A stretch of DNA of 64,000 nt from JALHSW01 sp963720675 (GCA_963720675.1 CAVRGH010000007.1:186001-250000); one strand, 5' to 3'; numbered from the stretch's first letter, positions 10,613-20,515 are shown. Made by a program: numbers and translations. The notes: generated by a model from the letters alone, not told the origin.

Positions 10613-11686
10613 GCGCGCGCGTCCGCCTTCCAATGGGTGGGAGGGACCGGCGTCGCCCTGATCCCGGGCGGTGCCGCCACCACCGGCGCGATCGCCTGCA
10701 CCATCGCAACGGTCGTGGCGAGGTAGCCGGGGCTGGTCTCGTCGTCCTCGTATCGATCTATCCCCAGCTCCACTGATGCCATGGCTTCGACGGTGACGCT
10801 GAACGATGGGCGACCCTCGATCGTGAGCTTCCAGCACTCGTCACTCTGGGCTCCGTCCGGACGCATCGCTTCCGTCAGGTAGTAGAAGTTCTCGAAGGTC
10901 ACGAACGGTCCATCGCCGACGAAACCCTCGAAGCAGATGCCGAGCATGCCGATCGTGCCGGCAGCGATGTTGATCTCGCGATACGAGATCGCGCGGGGAG
11001 CAGCGACGCTCTTGTTGGTGACCTCGACGCGTTCGATCGGACGACCCATGAGCTCGGCAATGTGCGTCATGGACGGCACGTCGTACGAGCGTGCGAGCAG
11101 CGGAAGCACCGCGCCCGCCGTTGGGTCATCGAGGGGCAGGCCGAAACCGACGACCCCGAGCATCTCGTCACCCACACTCCCGTCCATCCGGAAGTACTCG
11201 CGCAGGTGGATGTGCGTGATGTCGTTGGAAAGCCCCGACATCGTCAAGATGAGCCGCTCCGAGAACACATCGGGGTTGAGACCGGCAACGCAGAGTGTCG
11301 AACCTCCGACGTGGCCTGCCTGCAGGAAACGATCTGCCGTGTCAGCGCCCCTGCAGGTCGAGCCGGCGGTACGGCAGCGGTGTCACGACGTCGACGCCCG
11401 ACTCGAGCAGCCACGCGATGTCGTCGTCTGTGCTGAAGTCGCCGAAGTCTCTCGCCGCGAACAGCACGCAGTCGGGCCTGGTTGCGAGGAAGGCCGCACG
11501 ATCACTGGTCGCCACGACGCCGCAGGCCGCCGATCCCGCGAGCTCGCCGGCGTCGCGACCGTGTTTGGCCGGGTCGTACGCGAACGCGCCGACCAGTTCG
11601 AACTCCGGCAGGCGAAGCAGCTCGCGGACGCAGGCGCCGCCGATCCCACCGATTCCCCAGACTGCGACGCGATAGGGCGCCCGCAT
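10609..11686 (-). pseudogene. NAD(P)-binding dehydrogenase, dihydrodipicolinate-reductase-like, one frameshift
   Basis: Reads as a Rossmann protein of 358 residues related to DapB-type and 2,4-diaminopentanoate-dehydrogenase-type enzymes. The N-terminus YRVAVWGIGGIGGACVREL is the nucleotide fold, followed by FELVGAFAYDPAKHG and the DVVTPLPYR segment; the C-terminal half starts SERLILTMSGLSNDITHI. One extra C near 11343 (CAGGGG-C-GCTGAC) creates a premature TGA; removing it joins both halves in frame. ATG at 11686 faces the acyl-CoA dehydrogenase gene across a short divergent region with a palindrome. The exact substrate is unknown. Confidence 0.75.
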
Positions 11687-11711
11687 CTTCCCCCGCCTTC
11701 TGGCGATGTCA

Positions 11712-11727
11712 GTTCATACATTATGAG
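11712..11727. promoter_or_regulatory. Candidate operator GTTCATA-CAT-TATGAG
   Basis: An inverted repeat TCATA-CAT-TATGA inside the divergent region between the dehydrogenase (11686, minus) and the acyl-CoA dehydrogenase (11784, plus). It matches the element at 4191-4204. The size and symmetry are like TetR-family operators, but no regulator gene lies next to it. Confidence 0.4.
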
Positions 11728-11783
11728 ATTGACATATTGTACCGATCGCGGCGGTTGCCGCCACCGAGCGGAAGGCACCGAGC

Positions 11784-13084
11784 ATGGGATGGGACTTCGA
11801 GACGGACCCTGAGTTCCAGGAGAAGCTGGACTGGGCCGATGAGTTCACCCGGTCAGAGATCGAACCCTTGGATCTCGTCCTCCGCAACCCGTTCGACAAG
11901 ACCGACCTCGCCGCCCAGCGAATCGTCGCACCGCTCCAGGCGGCAGTGCGAGATCACGGGCTGTGGGCGTGCCATCTGGGTCCGGACCTCGGCGGTCAGG
12001 GCTACGGACAGGTGAAGCTCGCGCTGCTGAACGAGCTGATCGGTCGCTCGAAGTGGGCGCCGACCGTGTTCGGGTGCCAAGCACCCGATTCAGGAAACGC
12101 GGAGATCATCGCCCACTTCGGCACCGCCAGTCAGCGCGACCGGTACCTCGACCCGCTGCTGAACGGCGAGATCTCATCGAGCTACGCGATGACCGAACTG
12201 CACGCGGGTGCCGATCCGACGCTCTTCACCACGACTGCGGTGCTCGACGGTGACGAGTGGGTCATCAACGGAGAGAAGTGGTTCGCGAGCAATCGCGCGA
12301 CACGCAGCGTTCTTCGTGGTCATGGCCGTGTCGAACCCCGACGTCGAGCGCGTACAAGGGAATGTCGATGTACCTCGTACCGGCCGACACGGCGGGGATC
12401 ACGATCGTCCGCAACATCGGCACTGGCTCGGAGCGACCCGGATCCGGCAGTCATGGGTACCTCCGATTCGAGGACGTGCGCGTCTCCACCGACCACCTGC
12501 TCGGAGAGGAAGGCGGAGCGTTCGCTATCGCGCAGACCCGTCTGGGCGGCGGACGAGTGCACCACGCGATGCGCACGATCTCCCAGCTCCGCAAGGCGTT
12601 CGACATGATGTGTGAGCGTGCGCTCTCACGCGAGGTGCGCGGCGGTCTCCTCGCCTCCCTCCAGATGACGCAAGAGAAAATCGCGGACAGCTGGATCGAG
12701 ATCGAGCAGTTCCGCCTCCTCGTCCTCCGAACCGCATGGTTGATCGACAAGCACAAGGACTACCGCAAGGTACGCAAGGACATCGCAGCGGTGAAGGTCG
12801 CGATGCCCAAGGTCCTCCACGACGTCGTGCAACGCTCGATGCACCTCCACGGTGCGTTGGGGGTCTCCAACGAACTCCCCCTCGCCGGCATGCTGCTCAC
12901 CGCCGAGGTACTCGGCATCGCCGACGGCCCGACAGAAGTGCACAAGCTCACCGTCGCGCGGCAGATCCTCAAGGGCTATCAAGCCGTAGAAGGACCCTGG
13001 CCTTCAGCGCACCTCCCCACACTTCGTGCCTCTGCTCAGGATCGATACGCCAACCTGATCGAGCACGAGGCGGGAAACGACTGA
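11784..13084 (+). pseudogene. Acyl-CoA dehydrogenase, two frameshifts
   Basis: An FAD-dependent alpha,beta-dehydrogenase of acyl-CoA thioesters. ATG at 11784 has GGAAGG upstream. Family motifs are the N-terminal helical domain to about residue 120, the FAD-contact strand SSYAMTELHAGADPTLF, the WVINGEKWFASN segment, GYLRFEDVRVSTDHLLG, and a C-terminal domain ending GIADGPTEVHKLTVARQILKG. Extra bases near 12292 (an extra C) and 12362 (an extra A) break the frame; without them the protein is 432 residues, slightly longer than short-chain dehydrogenases and like the ACAD10/11-type group. It ends 20 bases before the first tRNA-derived repeat, so it is the last gene of the left catabolic block. Confidence 0.9.
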
Positions 13085-13104
13085 CTCGGGATTGAACACC
13101 TGGG

Positions 13105-13308
13105 CATCCCTAGTTCTGGGTGGACGTAGTCACACAGTGGACGGAATCCAAGACCCAGTGGACGTGCTGGGCCCTGTGGACGGGTTTCGGAGTCTTCCTA
13201 AACCGGGAGCGCAGGTTCGAATCCTGCCGGGGGCACGTTTGCGCTGGTCATGGCGTCGTGAGTGTGACGCGCGAGGCCGCGATCATGCGGTTCGCGAAAC
13301 CGATGCTC
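13105..13308 (+). repeat. tRNA-Arg(CCU)-derived repeat, copy 1 (candidate att site)
   Basis: Begins CATCCCTAGTTCTGGG, continues with four GTGGAC hexamers and reaches a 43-base segment (13194-13236) equal to the 3' half of a tRNA: anticodon loop TTCCTAA with CCT, then T-arm GCAGG-TTCGAAT-CCTGC and acceptor strand CGGGGGC. A right flank resembling the other copies runs to about 13308 and contains GGTTCGCGAAACC. No 5' half of the tRNA is present, so this is not a functional tRNA gene. It lies between the acyl-CoA dehydrogenase and the cyclase/AAA regulator. Confidence 0.85.
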
Positions 13309-16300
13309 GCCTCTCGCCGCCCAGGCTCGTTGTGCTGGTAGTCGGCGCTGGATTCGGGCCCGTCAGCCGTCGGGCGGCAGGTTCGCTAGGAGCTCGGACG
13401 ACGCGGCGGTCGAGATCGGGGAATGTTCCGTCGTCGAGCATCGCCGCGGCCCGGGTCGCGAGCTCGCGGCCTCGAACCGGCTCGACCGCTGCCGCGCGGT
13501 CTGCCTGCTCGAGGAGCACGAGCGCGGTCCAGTACGGGCTGCCGAGTCGTTCGGCGAGGTCGAGGGCGAGGTCGAGGTTGCGGCCGACGTCGTCGTGGTA
13601 GCCGGCGCTCTGGGCTGCCCGCGCGATGAAGAGCGGGAATGGGCGCGGCGCGACCGCGTGGATGAACACAATCCGGTCGGCGTAGGGGGCCATGAGCTCG
13701 AACAGCCGTGCGCCACTCTCATGGTCGTCGAGTCGGCATGCTACATCGGCGAGGACGCACATGACCTCCAACCACTGGTACGTGAAGCTGTACGAGAAGC
13801 CGCCCGCGCGTTCTGTCGCGAGCTTTCGCCTCGCCTCCTCGAATTTGCCTTGGTCGACGAGCAGCTGGATCGTTGCGACCCTGAGCGCCTCGATCTCCGG
13901 GTTCGCTGCCGCCGCTTCGAGGAAGAAACCAGCGATCTCGGCGATGCGTCCCTGGGCGCGCCGGATGTAGAAGAGCTGGCCTCCGTAGACGCCGAGCCCC
14001 GCTTCGAAACCGGCTCGATTCGCCAACGCAAGCGCCTCCTCGGCACTGCGCTCCGCGGCTGCGAAGTCGCCCCTTCGCATCCGCGACGCCGCGATGTCGA
14101 TAGCGACCTGCCAGCGCGGGTAGGGCAGCGCGAGCTCGTCGGCGAGACGGGCGCACTCCTCGAACACCAGGTCGGCTGCCGCGACGTCGCCCGATTCCAA
14201 GAGCATCTGATGGGCGAAATAGCGACTTTGGAAGGCCGCGAGTCGGTCGCCGAGCCGATCGGCGAGGTCCATGGCTTCCTCGACCCGAGCGCGGCGCTGC
14301 TCCAAGTCGTCGGGCTGGGCGAGCTGTACCGTGGTGTCGGTCAGCACGTCGAGGAGGGTGGCGTCGTCGCCGATCGCGCGGGCGACGACGAGCGCCTCGG
14401 TGGCGCGGTCGCGGGCCAGCTCCCAGTCGCGGGCATCGGTCTCGGTCGAGAGCGCGGCGAGGAGCCGCGCGCGATCGGTCGACGGCTCCGGGCGGCGGGT
14501 GAGCGCCAGCTCGAGGATCGCGACACGTGCAGGGTCGTGGTCGTAGCTCTGCATCTTGCGGGCGCAGGCGAGCGCGCTGCGTACGAGCCTGTCGTCGTCA
14601 CCGATCTGTTCCGCGAGTGCGGCGGCTTCGAGGAGCCGGTCGCGGTGTTCGGCGATGCCGGCGCTGCGTTGGGCGTCGCCGAGGCCGATGAGGAGGTCAC
14701 AGCGCGTCGCGAGGTCGTCGGGGACCTGGCGTTCCTGGAGCTCGAGAGCCTGGGTGAACCAGCGGATCGCGTCGTCGGGCGCGAGCGCGGCGTGCGCGGC
14801 CTCGCCGGCGAGGCGGGCGTACTCGAGCGCCTTGCCCACATCACTGGGGCGCGTCGCTGCCAGCCAGTGGTGCGCGAGATCCGCGATCGGGGGCGCGTGG
14901 TCGCCGGTCAGCGATTCGAGCGTCGAGCGCGACCTGCTGGTGCACCCGTTGCCTGCGGGTTGTACCGAGCTCCTGGTACAGGGTGTGCTGAATCAACGCA
15001 TGCTCGAACCGGAACCGTCCCGGCACCGACGCGAGCTCAGCGACGATCGCCGCGCCGGTCGCGGCCTCGAGCTGGTCGAGCAACGTGTCTTCGTCGACGT
15101 CGGCGATCTGGGCGAGGACCTCGAGATCGAACTCGCGACCGACCACCGCGGCGAGCGACAACACCCGCACGGTGTCTTCCCCGAGGCGATCGACCCTTCG
15201 GGTCACCACCTCGCGCACGCTGCCCGGGAGCCCGACCTCGTCCAGGTCGATCGTGAGCGAGTACTGGCCCGACTCGTCGAACGCGATCGCGCCGGTCTCG
15301 TAGAGGTGCCGCAACAGCTCACCGGTGAAGAACGGATTCCCGTCCGTCTCGTGGTACACCGCGTGTGCGAGCGCGACCCCGTTCTCGGGCAGCTCGTACC
15401 CCGCCGCACCCTCCATCAGCGCGAGGAGCTCGCGGTCGTCGAGGCCCCGCACGACGCAACGCACCACGTTCGACTCGCGGCGCAGATCGGCGAGCAACGG
15501 GGTCAACGGGTGGTCGCGCGCGACGTCGGTGTCACGGTACGTCCCCACCACGAGCGCAGTCGGCGACGGCGACGCCGTCAACAGATGCCGCAACAGCTGC
15601 AGCGACGCGACATCGGCCCACTGCAAGTCGTCGAGCACGAGCACGAGCGGCCCCCGATCGGCCACGGCCCGGAGCAGACCCGTGACCGCCTCGAACAGCG
15701 CGAACCGCTCCCCGTCGAGATCCGTCGTACTCGACACCCCGACCTCGGTACGCCGCGCCAGCGCAGGGACGAGCCGGGTGAGCGCTCCGCCGTAGGTCGC
15801 GACGTTCTCGTCGAGCAGCTCCTGCGGCGCATGCTCCACGAGATGCGCCACCAACTCCACCCACGGCTGGTACGGAACCGCGAGATCCTCCACGCAATGC
15901 CCGAACAACGCAGTCGCACCAGCACTGTGCAACGAACGGGCGACCTGCCCGGCCAGCGTCGTCTTCCCGATCCCCGGCTCCCCTGCCAACAGCACCACCT
16001 GCACGTGCTGCTCGGCCGCCCGCGCTTCGCCGCATCGTCCAACAGCTCGAGCTCGGCCGCGCGCCCGAAGAACCCGAACAGCCCTTCCGCCGCGGCGCCC
16101 ACGAACCGCCCCGGCAACGGGATCATCCCCGGGCTCGCCGCTGCGACCCACTGCACCTCCACCGTCGGCACCGGATCGGGAAGCCCCTTCAGCTCCAGCG
16201 CACCGACCGACACGAACTCCTGCGCGGCGTGGCGCCCCACGACGGAACGCAGCACCTCGGTCGTCAGGATCTGACCACCGTCCGCGGCGTTGCAGAGCCG

Positions 16301-16654
16301 GGCCGCCTCGACGACACAGTCGCCGTAATAGTCACCGTCGTCCTCGGTCGCCTCCCCCATCGACAGGCCGACCCGCACCGAGAGCGGCTCTGCCGCGCGC
16401 TGGTTGTGGCGCTCGATGCCCTGCTGGACCGCGACGCCGCACGAGAGGGCGCGGCTCGGGCCGGTGAACATGAGCATCAGCCCGTCGCCGGTGCTCTTCA
16501 CCTCGATCCCACCCGTGCCCTCAGCGGCACTGCGCAAGATCCCGAAGTGCGCTCGGCGCAGCTCCTCGGCGGCCTCGGGCCCGAGCCGCGACGCCAGCGC
16601 GGTCGAGTCCACGAGGTCCGTGAAGAGAAACGTTGCGGTAACCGAAGACGACAC
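13283..16654 (-). pseudogene. Adenylate/guanylate cyclase-AAA ATPase-TPR regulator, frameshifted
   Basis: A very large signalling protein, about 1,100 residues. From GTG at 16654 a class III nucleotide-cyclase domain (about 1-170) shows TATFLFTDLVDSTAL, KSTGDGLMLMF and GEATEDDGDYYGDCVVEAARL. An AAA/NB-ARC-like ATPase (about 215-560) has Walker A GEPGIGKTTLAGQ and Walker B LVLVLDDLQWAD, and the rest is TPR-like helical repeats. This layout is common in actinobacterial LuxR/cyclase regulators, though no HTH is seen at the end. A lost base near 16015 and an extra base near 14900 break the frame. The tail is uncertain: the long frame stops at 13283, inside repeat copy 1, while the next frame gives the more natural end SSELLANLPPDG at 13363. 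It is the main cargo of cassette A. Confidence 0.8.
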
Positions 16655-16728
16655 CGTGACTCCCGCCCAGAGCGTTGCAGTAGGTGGAGACTACGCACGG
16701 ATCGCCCGTCCGACCGCCGATCGGGAGG

Positions 16729-16756
16729 TTGCCTTGTGCCTGCACGCGGATACAAT
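16729..16756 (+). promoter_or_regulatory. Promoter of the AbrB-type antitoxin operon
   Basis: TTGCCT (16729-16734), a 16-base spacer and TACAAT (16751-16756). The -10 box ends 8 bases before the ATG at 16765, so the transcript is probably leaderless, which is common in actinobacteria. No ribosome site is seen ahead of this ATG. Confidence 0.55.
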
Positions 16757-16764
16757 GCAACTGC

Positions 16765-17010
16765 ATGGCTGCACAAGTATCGACCGCCCGGGTATCACAC
16801 CGCGGCCAGACCAGCCTCCCCGCCGACCTGCGGCACCGGTGGGGCATCGAGGACGGCGGCGAAGTTGCCTTCATCGATCTCGGGGACGCGGCCCTGGTCC
16901 TTCCAGGCGGTGCGGGCGCGGCCCGCGCCGAACTCCGACGAGTCCTGCTGAGCGGCGCCTACGAGACCGCCGTGGCCGACATCGACGACCCGGACCTTGC
17001 CGACCAATAG
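16765..17010 (+). CDS. AbrB/MazE-type antitoxin
   Basis: 81 residues. The N-terminus STARVSHRGQTSLPADLRHRWGI is the swapped-hairpin AbrB/SpoVT/MazE DNA-binding fold, followed by the strand GGEVAFIDLGDAALVLPGG and an acidic C-terminal tail that would neutralise the toxin. Longer upstream starts exist, but the promoter at 16729-16756 places the 5' end at this ATG. The 3' end overlaps the next gene by 14 bases, so the pair is translationally coupled as in VapBC and MazEF operons. It would also repress its own promoter. It is the toxin-antitoxin module of cassette A. Confidence 0.75.
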   Translation: MAAQVSTARVSHRGQTSLPADLRHRWGIEDGGEVAFIDLGDAALVLPGGAGAARAELRRVLLSGAYETAVADIDDPDLADQ

Positions 17011-17437
17011 CGTCCTCATCGACGACCGGCTTCTCGTCGCCTACCTCCTCGACGCCGAGCTCACCCTCCCGAAACGCACTGAGCTGCACACGACCGCCTA
17101 CTGGTACTACCGGGCATGCCGCGCCGCGGTGGCAGGCAGCGCCGGACAGCTCTCCGGCCCCTTCCGAGCATTGCCAGTGGATGAGCAAGCCCGAGCCGTG
17201 CAAGGTCTCCTGCAACTCCCCGCACGAATCGGCCTGCCCGACAGCCGCCGATTGGTCCCCGAGATGGCAGAAGTAGCGCGTCGTCATCCCCCGTTGAACC
17301 TGCTCAACGTCGAGGCGACCGCCGCGGCGCGACTGCTCGGCGCATCGGTGCTGCTCTCACCGCCGGCATCTCGAGGGATCCTCCCCGCTGCTCTCACTGA
17401 CGAGGGCATCCACTGGGCCAGCGTCGAGCTTGCATGA
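16997..17437 (+). CDS. PIN-like toxin partner of the AbrB-type antitoxin
   Basis: 146 residues starting from TTG at 16997 inside the antitoxin gene. The N-terminus SVLIDDRLLVAYLLDAEL places two aspartates where PIN ribonucleases carry their first metal-binding acid. The central part AYWYYRACRAAVAG is helical, and the C-terminal half LNLLNVEATAAARLLGASVLL resembles the PIN strand-helix that follows the last acids. The match to VapC is weak and the function is inferred from position next to the antitoxin. No signal peptide or membrane segment is seen. Confidence 0.55.
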   Translation: MPTNSVLIDDRLLVAYLLDAELTLPKRTELHTTAYWYYRACRAAVAGSAGQLSGPFRALPVDEQARAVQGLLQLPARIGLPDSRRLVPEMAEVARRHPPLNLLNVEATAAARLLGASVLLSPPASRGILPAALTDEGIHWASVELA

Positions 17438-17451
17438 GAGAGCGATGCCGC

Positions 17452-17670
17452 GTCCCTAGTCCCATCCCTAGTTTTGGGTGGACGTAGACGCACTCAGTGG
17501 ACACAGTGGACGGAATCCGAGACCCGGTGGACGTGCTGGGAGTAGTGGACGGGTTTCGCAGTCTTCCTAAACCGTGTGCGCAGGTTCGAATCCTGCCGGG
17601 GGCGCAAACACCCTGGTCAGAGAGCTTGCACGCGTGACGCGCGCCGCGATTGAGGAACGGTTTCGCGAAA
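17452..17670 (+). repeat. tRNA-Arg(CCU)-derived repeat, copy 2 (candidate att site)
   Basis: Begins with a doubled TCCCTAGT motif, then five GTGGAC hexamers (GGTGGACGT, CAGTGGACA, CAGTGGACGG, CGGTGGACGT, TAGTGGACGG). The tRNA 3' half is at 17563-17606: TTCCTAA loop, ACCGT stem strand, T-arm GCAGG-TTCGAAT-CCTGC, acceptor CGGGGGC. This copy is closest to a real tRNA-Arg(CCU) sequence. The right flank to about 17670 is more diverged than in copies 1, 3 and 4. It separates cassette A from cassette B. Confidence 0.85.
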
Positions 17671-18289
17671 AGCGCGAGTGGTCGATTGGAAGAGCCGATT
17701 AGCGCAGGCGTAAGCACAAGCTGGACTCCACTGCGTGCAATCGCGATTCCCTCCCGTGCGAGCAGCAACCCGGATCACCCCACCCCGTCGCTGACGCCGA
17801 GGGGACTTGCCGGCGAGTGGGTGATGAAACTCAAGACTGCGAGACCGACTAGCAGCCAGCCCGCGTGACCCTGCTGTTGACCGTCGGTTCGAGTAGTTAC
17901 GCCAAGGTACGGGAGCGATCGGACATCGAATACGTGTCCTGTGCAGCGTGAACGGACTCCGAACGGAGGGCAGTTGAGGCGTTGGGCAGCGCCCTCGCCG
18001 CTTCGTCACTCGGCGTTGCCGAGGTAGGGGCCGGTCAACTTGCCCGCATCGTCGTGCGTGAACTTGCGTCGCTAAGAGCAGTTTACCGAGAGGGAGGGGG
18101 CTTGCCGCAAGCGACCCAAACGTGCTCACCATGACTCGTCCGCTGAGCCGATCACGGCCAGAACCCATGAGCCCGGAGCTGTGGAATGCGTGTGGTGCCT
18201 TCGACAGATGGGTCGAGCGCCGGCGCGCGCTCGCGTTGCGCGAGGTTGCGGTCCGCGCCCGGTGCCGCCGCGTTCGCTTGGAGGCGGCG
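17671..18289. other. About 620 bases without a recognised gene
   Basis: Open frames here have no recognisable domain and lack good ribosome sites. A short minus-strand frame ending at TGA 18008-18006 reads like the tail of a protein (LTGPYLGNAE) but has no identifiable body, so it may be a gene scrap. Nothing else is supported. Confidence 0.4.
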
Positions 18290-19744
18290 ATGACCGAGCA
18301 TGCGGTAGTGATCGTAGGGGGAGGTCCGACCGGGCTGATGTTGGCGGGCGAGCTGGCGTTGGCGGGGGTCGACGTTGCGATCGTCGAGCGCCGCGCGAAT
18401 CAGGAGCTCGACAGCTCGCGCGCCCGCGGCCTGCACTCGCGCACGATCGAGGTTCTCGATCAGCGAGGCATCGCCGATCGGTTCCTCGCGGAAGGGCAGG
18501 CGATGCAGATCCAGAGCTTCGCCCGGATCCCGTTGGACATCAGTGATGTCCCCACTCGCCACAACTACGGGCTCGCGCTCCTGCAGATCCACTTCGAGCG
18601 CATCCTGGCTGGCTGGGTCGACGAGCTCGGGGTGCCGATCGCTCGCGAACATGAGGTGACGGGCTTCGCGCAAGACGACACCGGCGTCGACGTCGAGCTG
18701 TCCGACGGTCGGACGCTCCGGGCGGACTACCTCGTCGGGTGCGACGGAGGACGCAGCGTGATCCGAAAGGCGGCCGGCATCGACTTCCCCGGGTGGGACC
18801 CGACAACGAGTTGGATCATCGCCGAGGTCGAGATGACACAGCAGCCGCAGTTCGGCCTGCGCGACGGCGGTGGCATTGGCCCGGTAGAGGACACCGGGCG
18901 AGTAGGGGTCGTACTCAAAGAACGACACGTCGAACACGCGAGCGAACCCACCCTGCAGGATCTCCGCGAAGCACTCATCGCCGCTGAGGGGACCGACTAC
19001 GGGGCGCACAACCCGAACTGGATCTCGCGTTTCACCGACATGACGCGCCAGGCGGCGTCGTACCGCAAGGGACGCGTGCTGCTCGCGGGCGATGCCGCAC
19101 ACGTGCATCCCCCGCAAGGTGGACAAGGACTCAACACCGGCGTGCAGGATGCCGCGAACCTTGGATGGAAGTTGGCCCAAGTGGTCAACGGGACGTCACC
19201 AGACGGCCTCCTCGACACCTACCACGACGAACGGCATCCGGTCGGCGCGCGCGTGCTGCACAACAGCATGGCGCAGATGGCCCTCAGCGGCAGCGACGCG
19301 CGCACCGAGGCGCTGCACGACACCATGACCGAGCTACTGAGCATGGACGAGCCGCGCAAGCACATCGCCGCGGCGCTCTCCGGCCTCGACATCCACTACG
19401 ACTTCGGAGAGGGACACTCACTCCTCGGGCGACGGATGCCCGACCTCGACCTGGATACGGTGGACGGAACCACGCGCGTCTTCGCCCTGCTGCACGACGC
19501 TCGGGGCGTGCTCCTCAACCTCGGTGAGCCCGGCGGTTTCGACATTTCTCCTTGGGCGAATCGAGTCCGCTCGGTCGACGCCAGGCACGACGGCGTGTGG
19601 GCGCTCCCGGTCGTCGGCAAGATCGCGGCGCCCCCGGCCGTGTTGATCCGACCCGACGGCCATGTCGCCTGGGTCGGAGACCTCATGGACCCAGGGCTGC
19701 CTCGAGCACTTGCGACCTGGTTCGGAGCGGCGACTCCGCCTTAG
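18290..19744 (+). CDS. FAD-dependent aromatic monooxygenase (FAD_binding_3 family)
   Basis: 484 residues, a single-component flavoprotein hydroxylase of the PheA/MhpA/RdmE-like group that inserts oxygen into aromatic rings using NAD(P)H. The GxGxxG site is VVIVGGGPTGLMLAGELALAG, the DG motif is DYLVGCDGGRSVIRKAAG, and the GD motif GRVLLAGDAAHVHPPQGGQG is followed by the TGVQDAANLGWKL helix. The thioredoxin-like C-terminal domain typical of the phenol-hydroxylase branch is present (about 390-484). ATG at 18290 follows GGAGG at 5 bases; the frame stays open upstream but nothing conserved is read there. It is the main cargo of cassette B. The substrate is unknown. Confidence 0.9.
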   Translation: MTEHAVVIVGGGPTGLMLAGELALAGVDVAIVERRANQELDSSRARGLHSRTIEVLDQRGIADRFLAEGQAMQIQSFARIPLDISDVPTRHNYGLALLQIHFERILAGWVDELGVPIAREHEVTGFAQDDTGVDVELSDGRTLRADYLVGCDGGRSVIRKAAGIDFPGWDPTTSWIIAEVEMTQQPQFGLRDGGGIGPVEDTGRVGVVLKERHVEHASEPTLQDLREALIAAEGTDYGAHNPNWISRFTDMTRQAASYRKGRVLLAGDAAHVHPPQGGQGLNTGVQDAANLGWKLAQVVNGTSPDGLLDTYHDERHPVGARVLHNSMAQMALSGSDARTEALHDTMTELLSMDEPRKHIAAALSGLDIHYDFGEGHSLLGRRMPDLDLDTVDGTTRVFALLHDARGVLLNLGEPGGFDISPWANRVRSVDARHDGVWALPVVGKIAAPPAVLIRPDGHVAWVGDLMDPGLPRALATWFGAATPP

Positions 19745-19897
19745 ACCGACAACCGAGCGCCATCACATCACCGATGTGCTCGTTCTGGAACGGTCCATTA
19801 CCGGCTCATGGCGCCGCGGCTCCTCTGGGGACATCGTCGTCGGGAGGGATCCGACCCACGTCGGATCCACGCGTCCTCCATTGACTCCCCCCGGAAT

Positions 19898-19917
19898 ATG
19901 ACTACTATTCTAGTCAT
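19898..19917. promoter_or_regulatory. Palindromic operator of the Phd/RelE pair
   Basis: ATGACTA-CTATTC-TAGTCAT is a perfect 7-bp inverted repeat that overlaps both a likely -10 region and the antitoxin start codon (ATG 19916). TTGACT at 19881-19886 is a plausible -35. This arrangement fits autorepression by the antitoxin. Confidence 0.65.
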
Positions 19918-20191
19918 GTCTGATCTGACACTCCCGCTCGCAGAGATCAAGAAGCGTCTGTCGGAGGTCGTCGACGGCGTCGAGGACCGCCACGACCGAG
20001 TGGTCCTCACGCGCAACGGCCGCCCCGCGGCGGTGATCCTCAGTCCCGACGACCTCGAATCGCTCGAGGAGTCCCTCGAGATCCTCTCGAACCCGAAAGC
20101 CATGCGCGAGATCCGGCGGGCCGAAACCGAGATCGACCGGGGCAAGTCGCTGACGGCGGACGAGCTGCGGACCAAGTACCTCGAGAAATGA
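19916..20191 (+). CDS. Phd/YefM-family antitoxin
   Basis: 91 residues. The N-terminal DNA-binding part reads LPLAEIKKRLSEVVDGVE, then the Phd/YefM hallmark VVLTRNGRPAAVILSPDDLESLEE. The C-terminal part is highly charged and would wrap the toxin. ATG at 19916 is the start; the operator at 19898-19917 covers it, implying tight autoregulation. The gene overlaps the toxin by ATGA. Length and order match type II antitoxins. It is the toxin-antitoxin module of cassette B. Confidence 0.9.
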   Translation: MSDLTLPLAEIKKRLSEVVDGVEDRHDRVVLTRNGRPAAVILSPDDLESLEESLEILSNPKAMREIRRAETEIDRGKSLTADELRTKYLEK

Positions 20192-20457
20192 CGTCGTGGT
20201 CGCTGCAGGTGGCGGCATCCGCCGAGCGCACCCTCTCCCGGCTCCCCGAAGGTGTCGCTGCGGCCATCGTCGAGTTCCTCGTCGGCCCGCTCATCGACGC
20301 CCCCGAGCGAGTCGGCAAACCCCTCCAGCGCGAGCTCGCCGGCTACCACTCCGCCCGTCGCGGGGCCTACCGCATCGTGTACCGACTACTCCGAGACGAC
20401 CACGTCGTTCGGGTCGTCCGAATCGAACACCGCGCCGACGTCTACCGCACCCGCTGA
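20188..20457 (+). CDS. RelE/ParE-family toxin
   Basis: 89 residues with the compact RelE fold: strand WSLQVAASAERTLSRLP, helix AAAIVEFLVGPL, then PLQRELAGYHSARRGAYRIVYRL and the closing strand VVRVVRIEHRADVYR. The basic residues in RRGAYR and EHRADVYR are where RelE enzymes bind and cleave ribosome-bound mRNA. The start overlaps the antitoxin stop. The gene is intact with no key residue missing, so it is probably active and held in check by the antitoxin upstream. Confidence 0.9.
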   Translation: MTSWSLQVAASAERTLSRLPEGVAAAIVEFLVGPLIDAPERVGKPLQRELAGYHSARRGAYRIVYRLLRDDHVVRVVRIEHRADVYRTR

Positions 20458-20515
20458 GCACCACCGCCACGGAATGCGGTCCCGAACCCATCCCTACCTA
20501 CCTCCGTCGCTGGTT

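Noticed and set aside
13194..13236. A tRNA gene at each repeat
   Set aside because: Only the 3' half from the anticodon loop onward is present in all four copies. The 5' acceptor strand, D-arm and 5' anticodon-stem strand are missing, so none can be a working tRNA.
17617..18168. 183-residue minus-strand ORF between cassettes A and B
   Set aside because: It overlaps the repeat's right flank, has no recognisable domain or ribosome site, and its composition is shadow-like.
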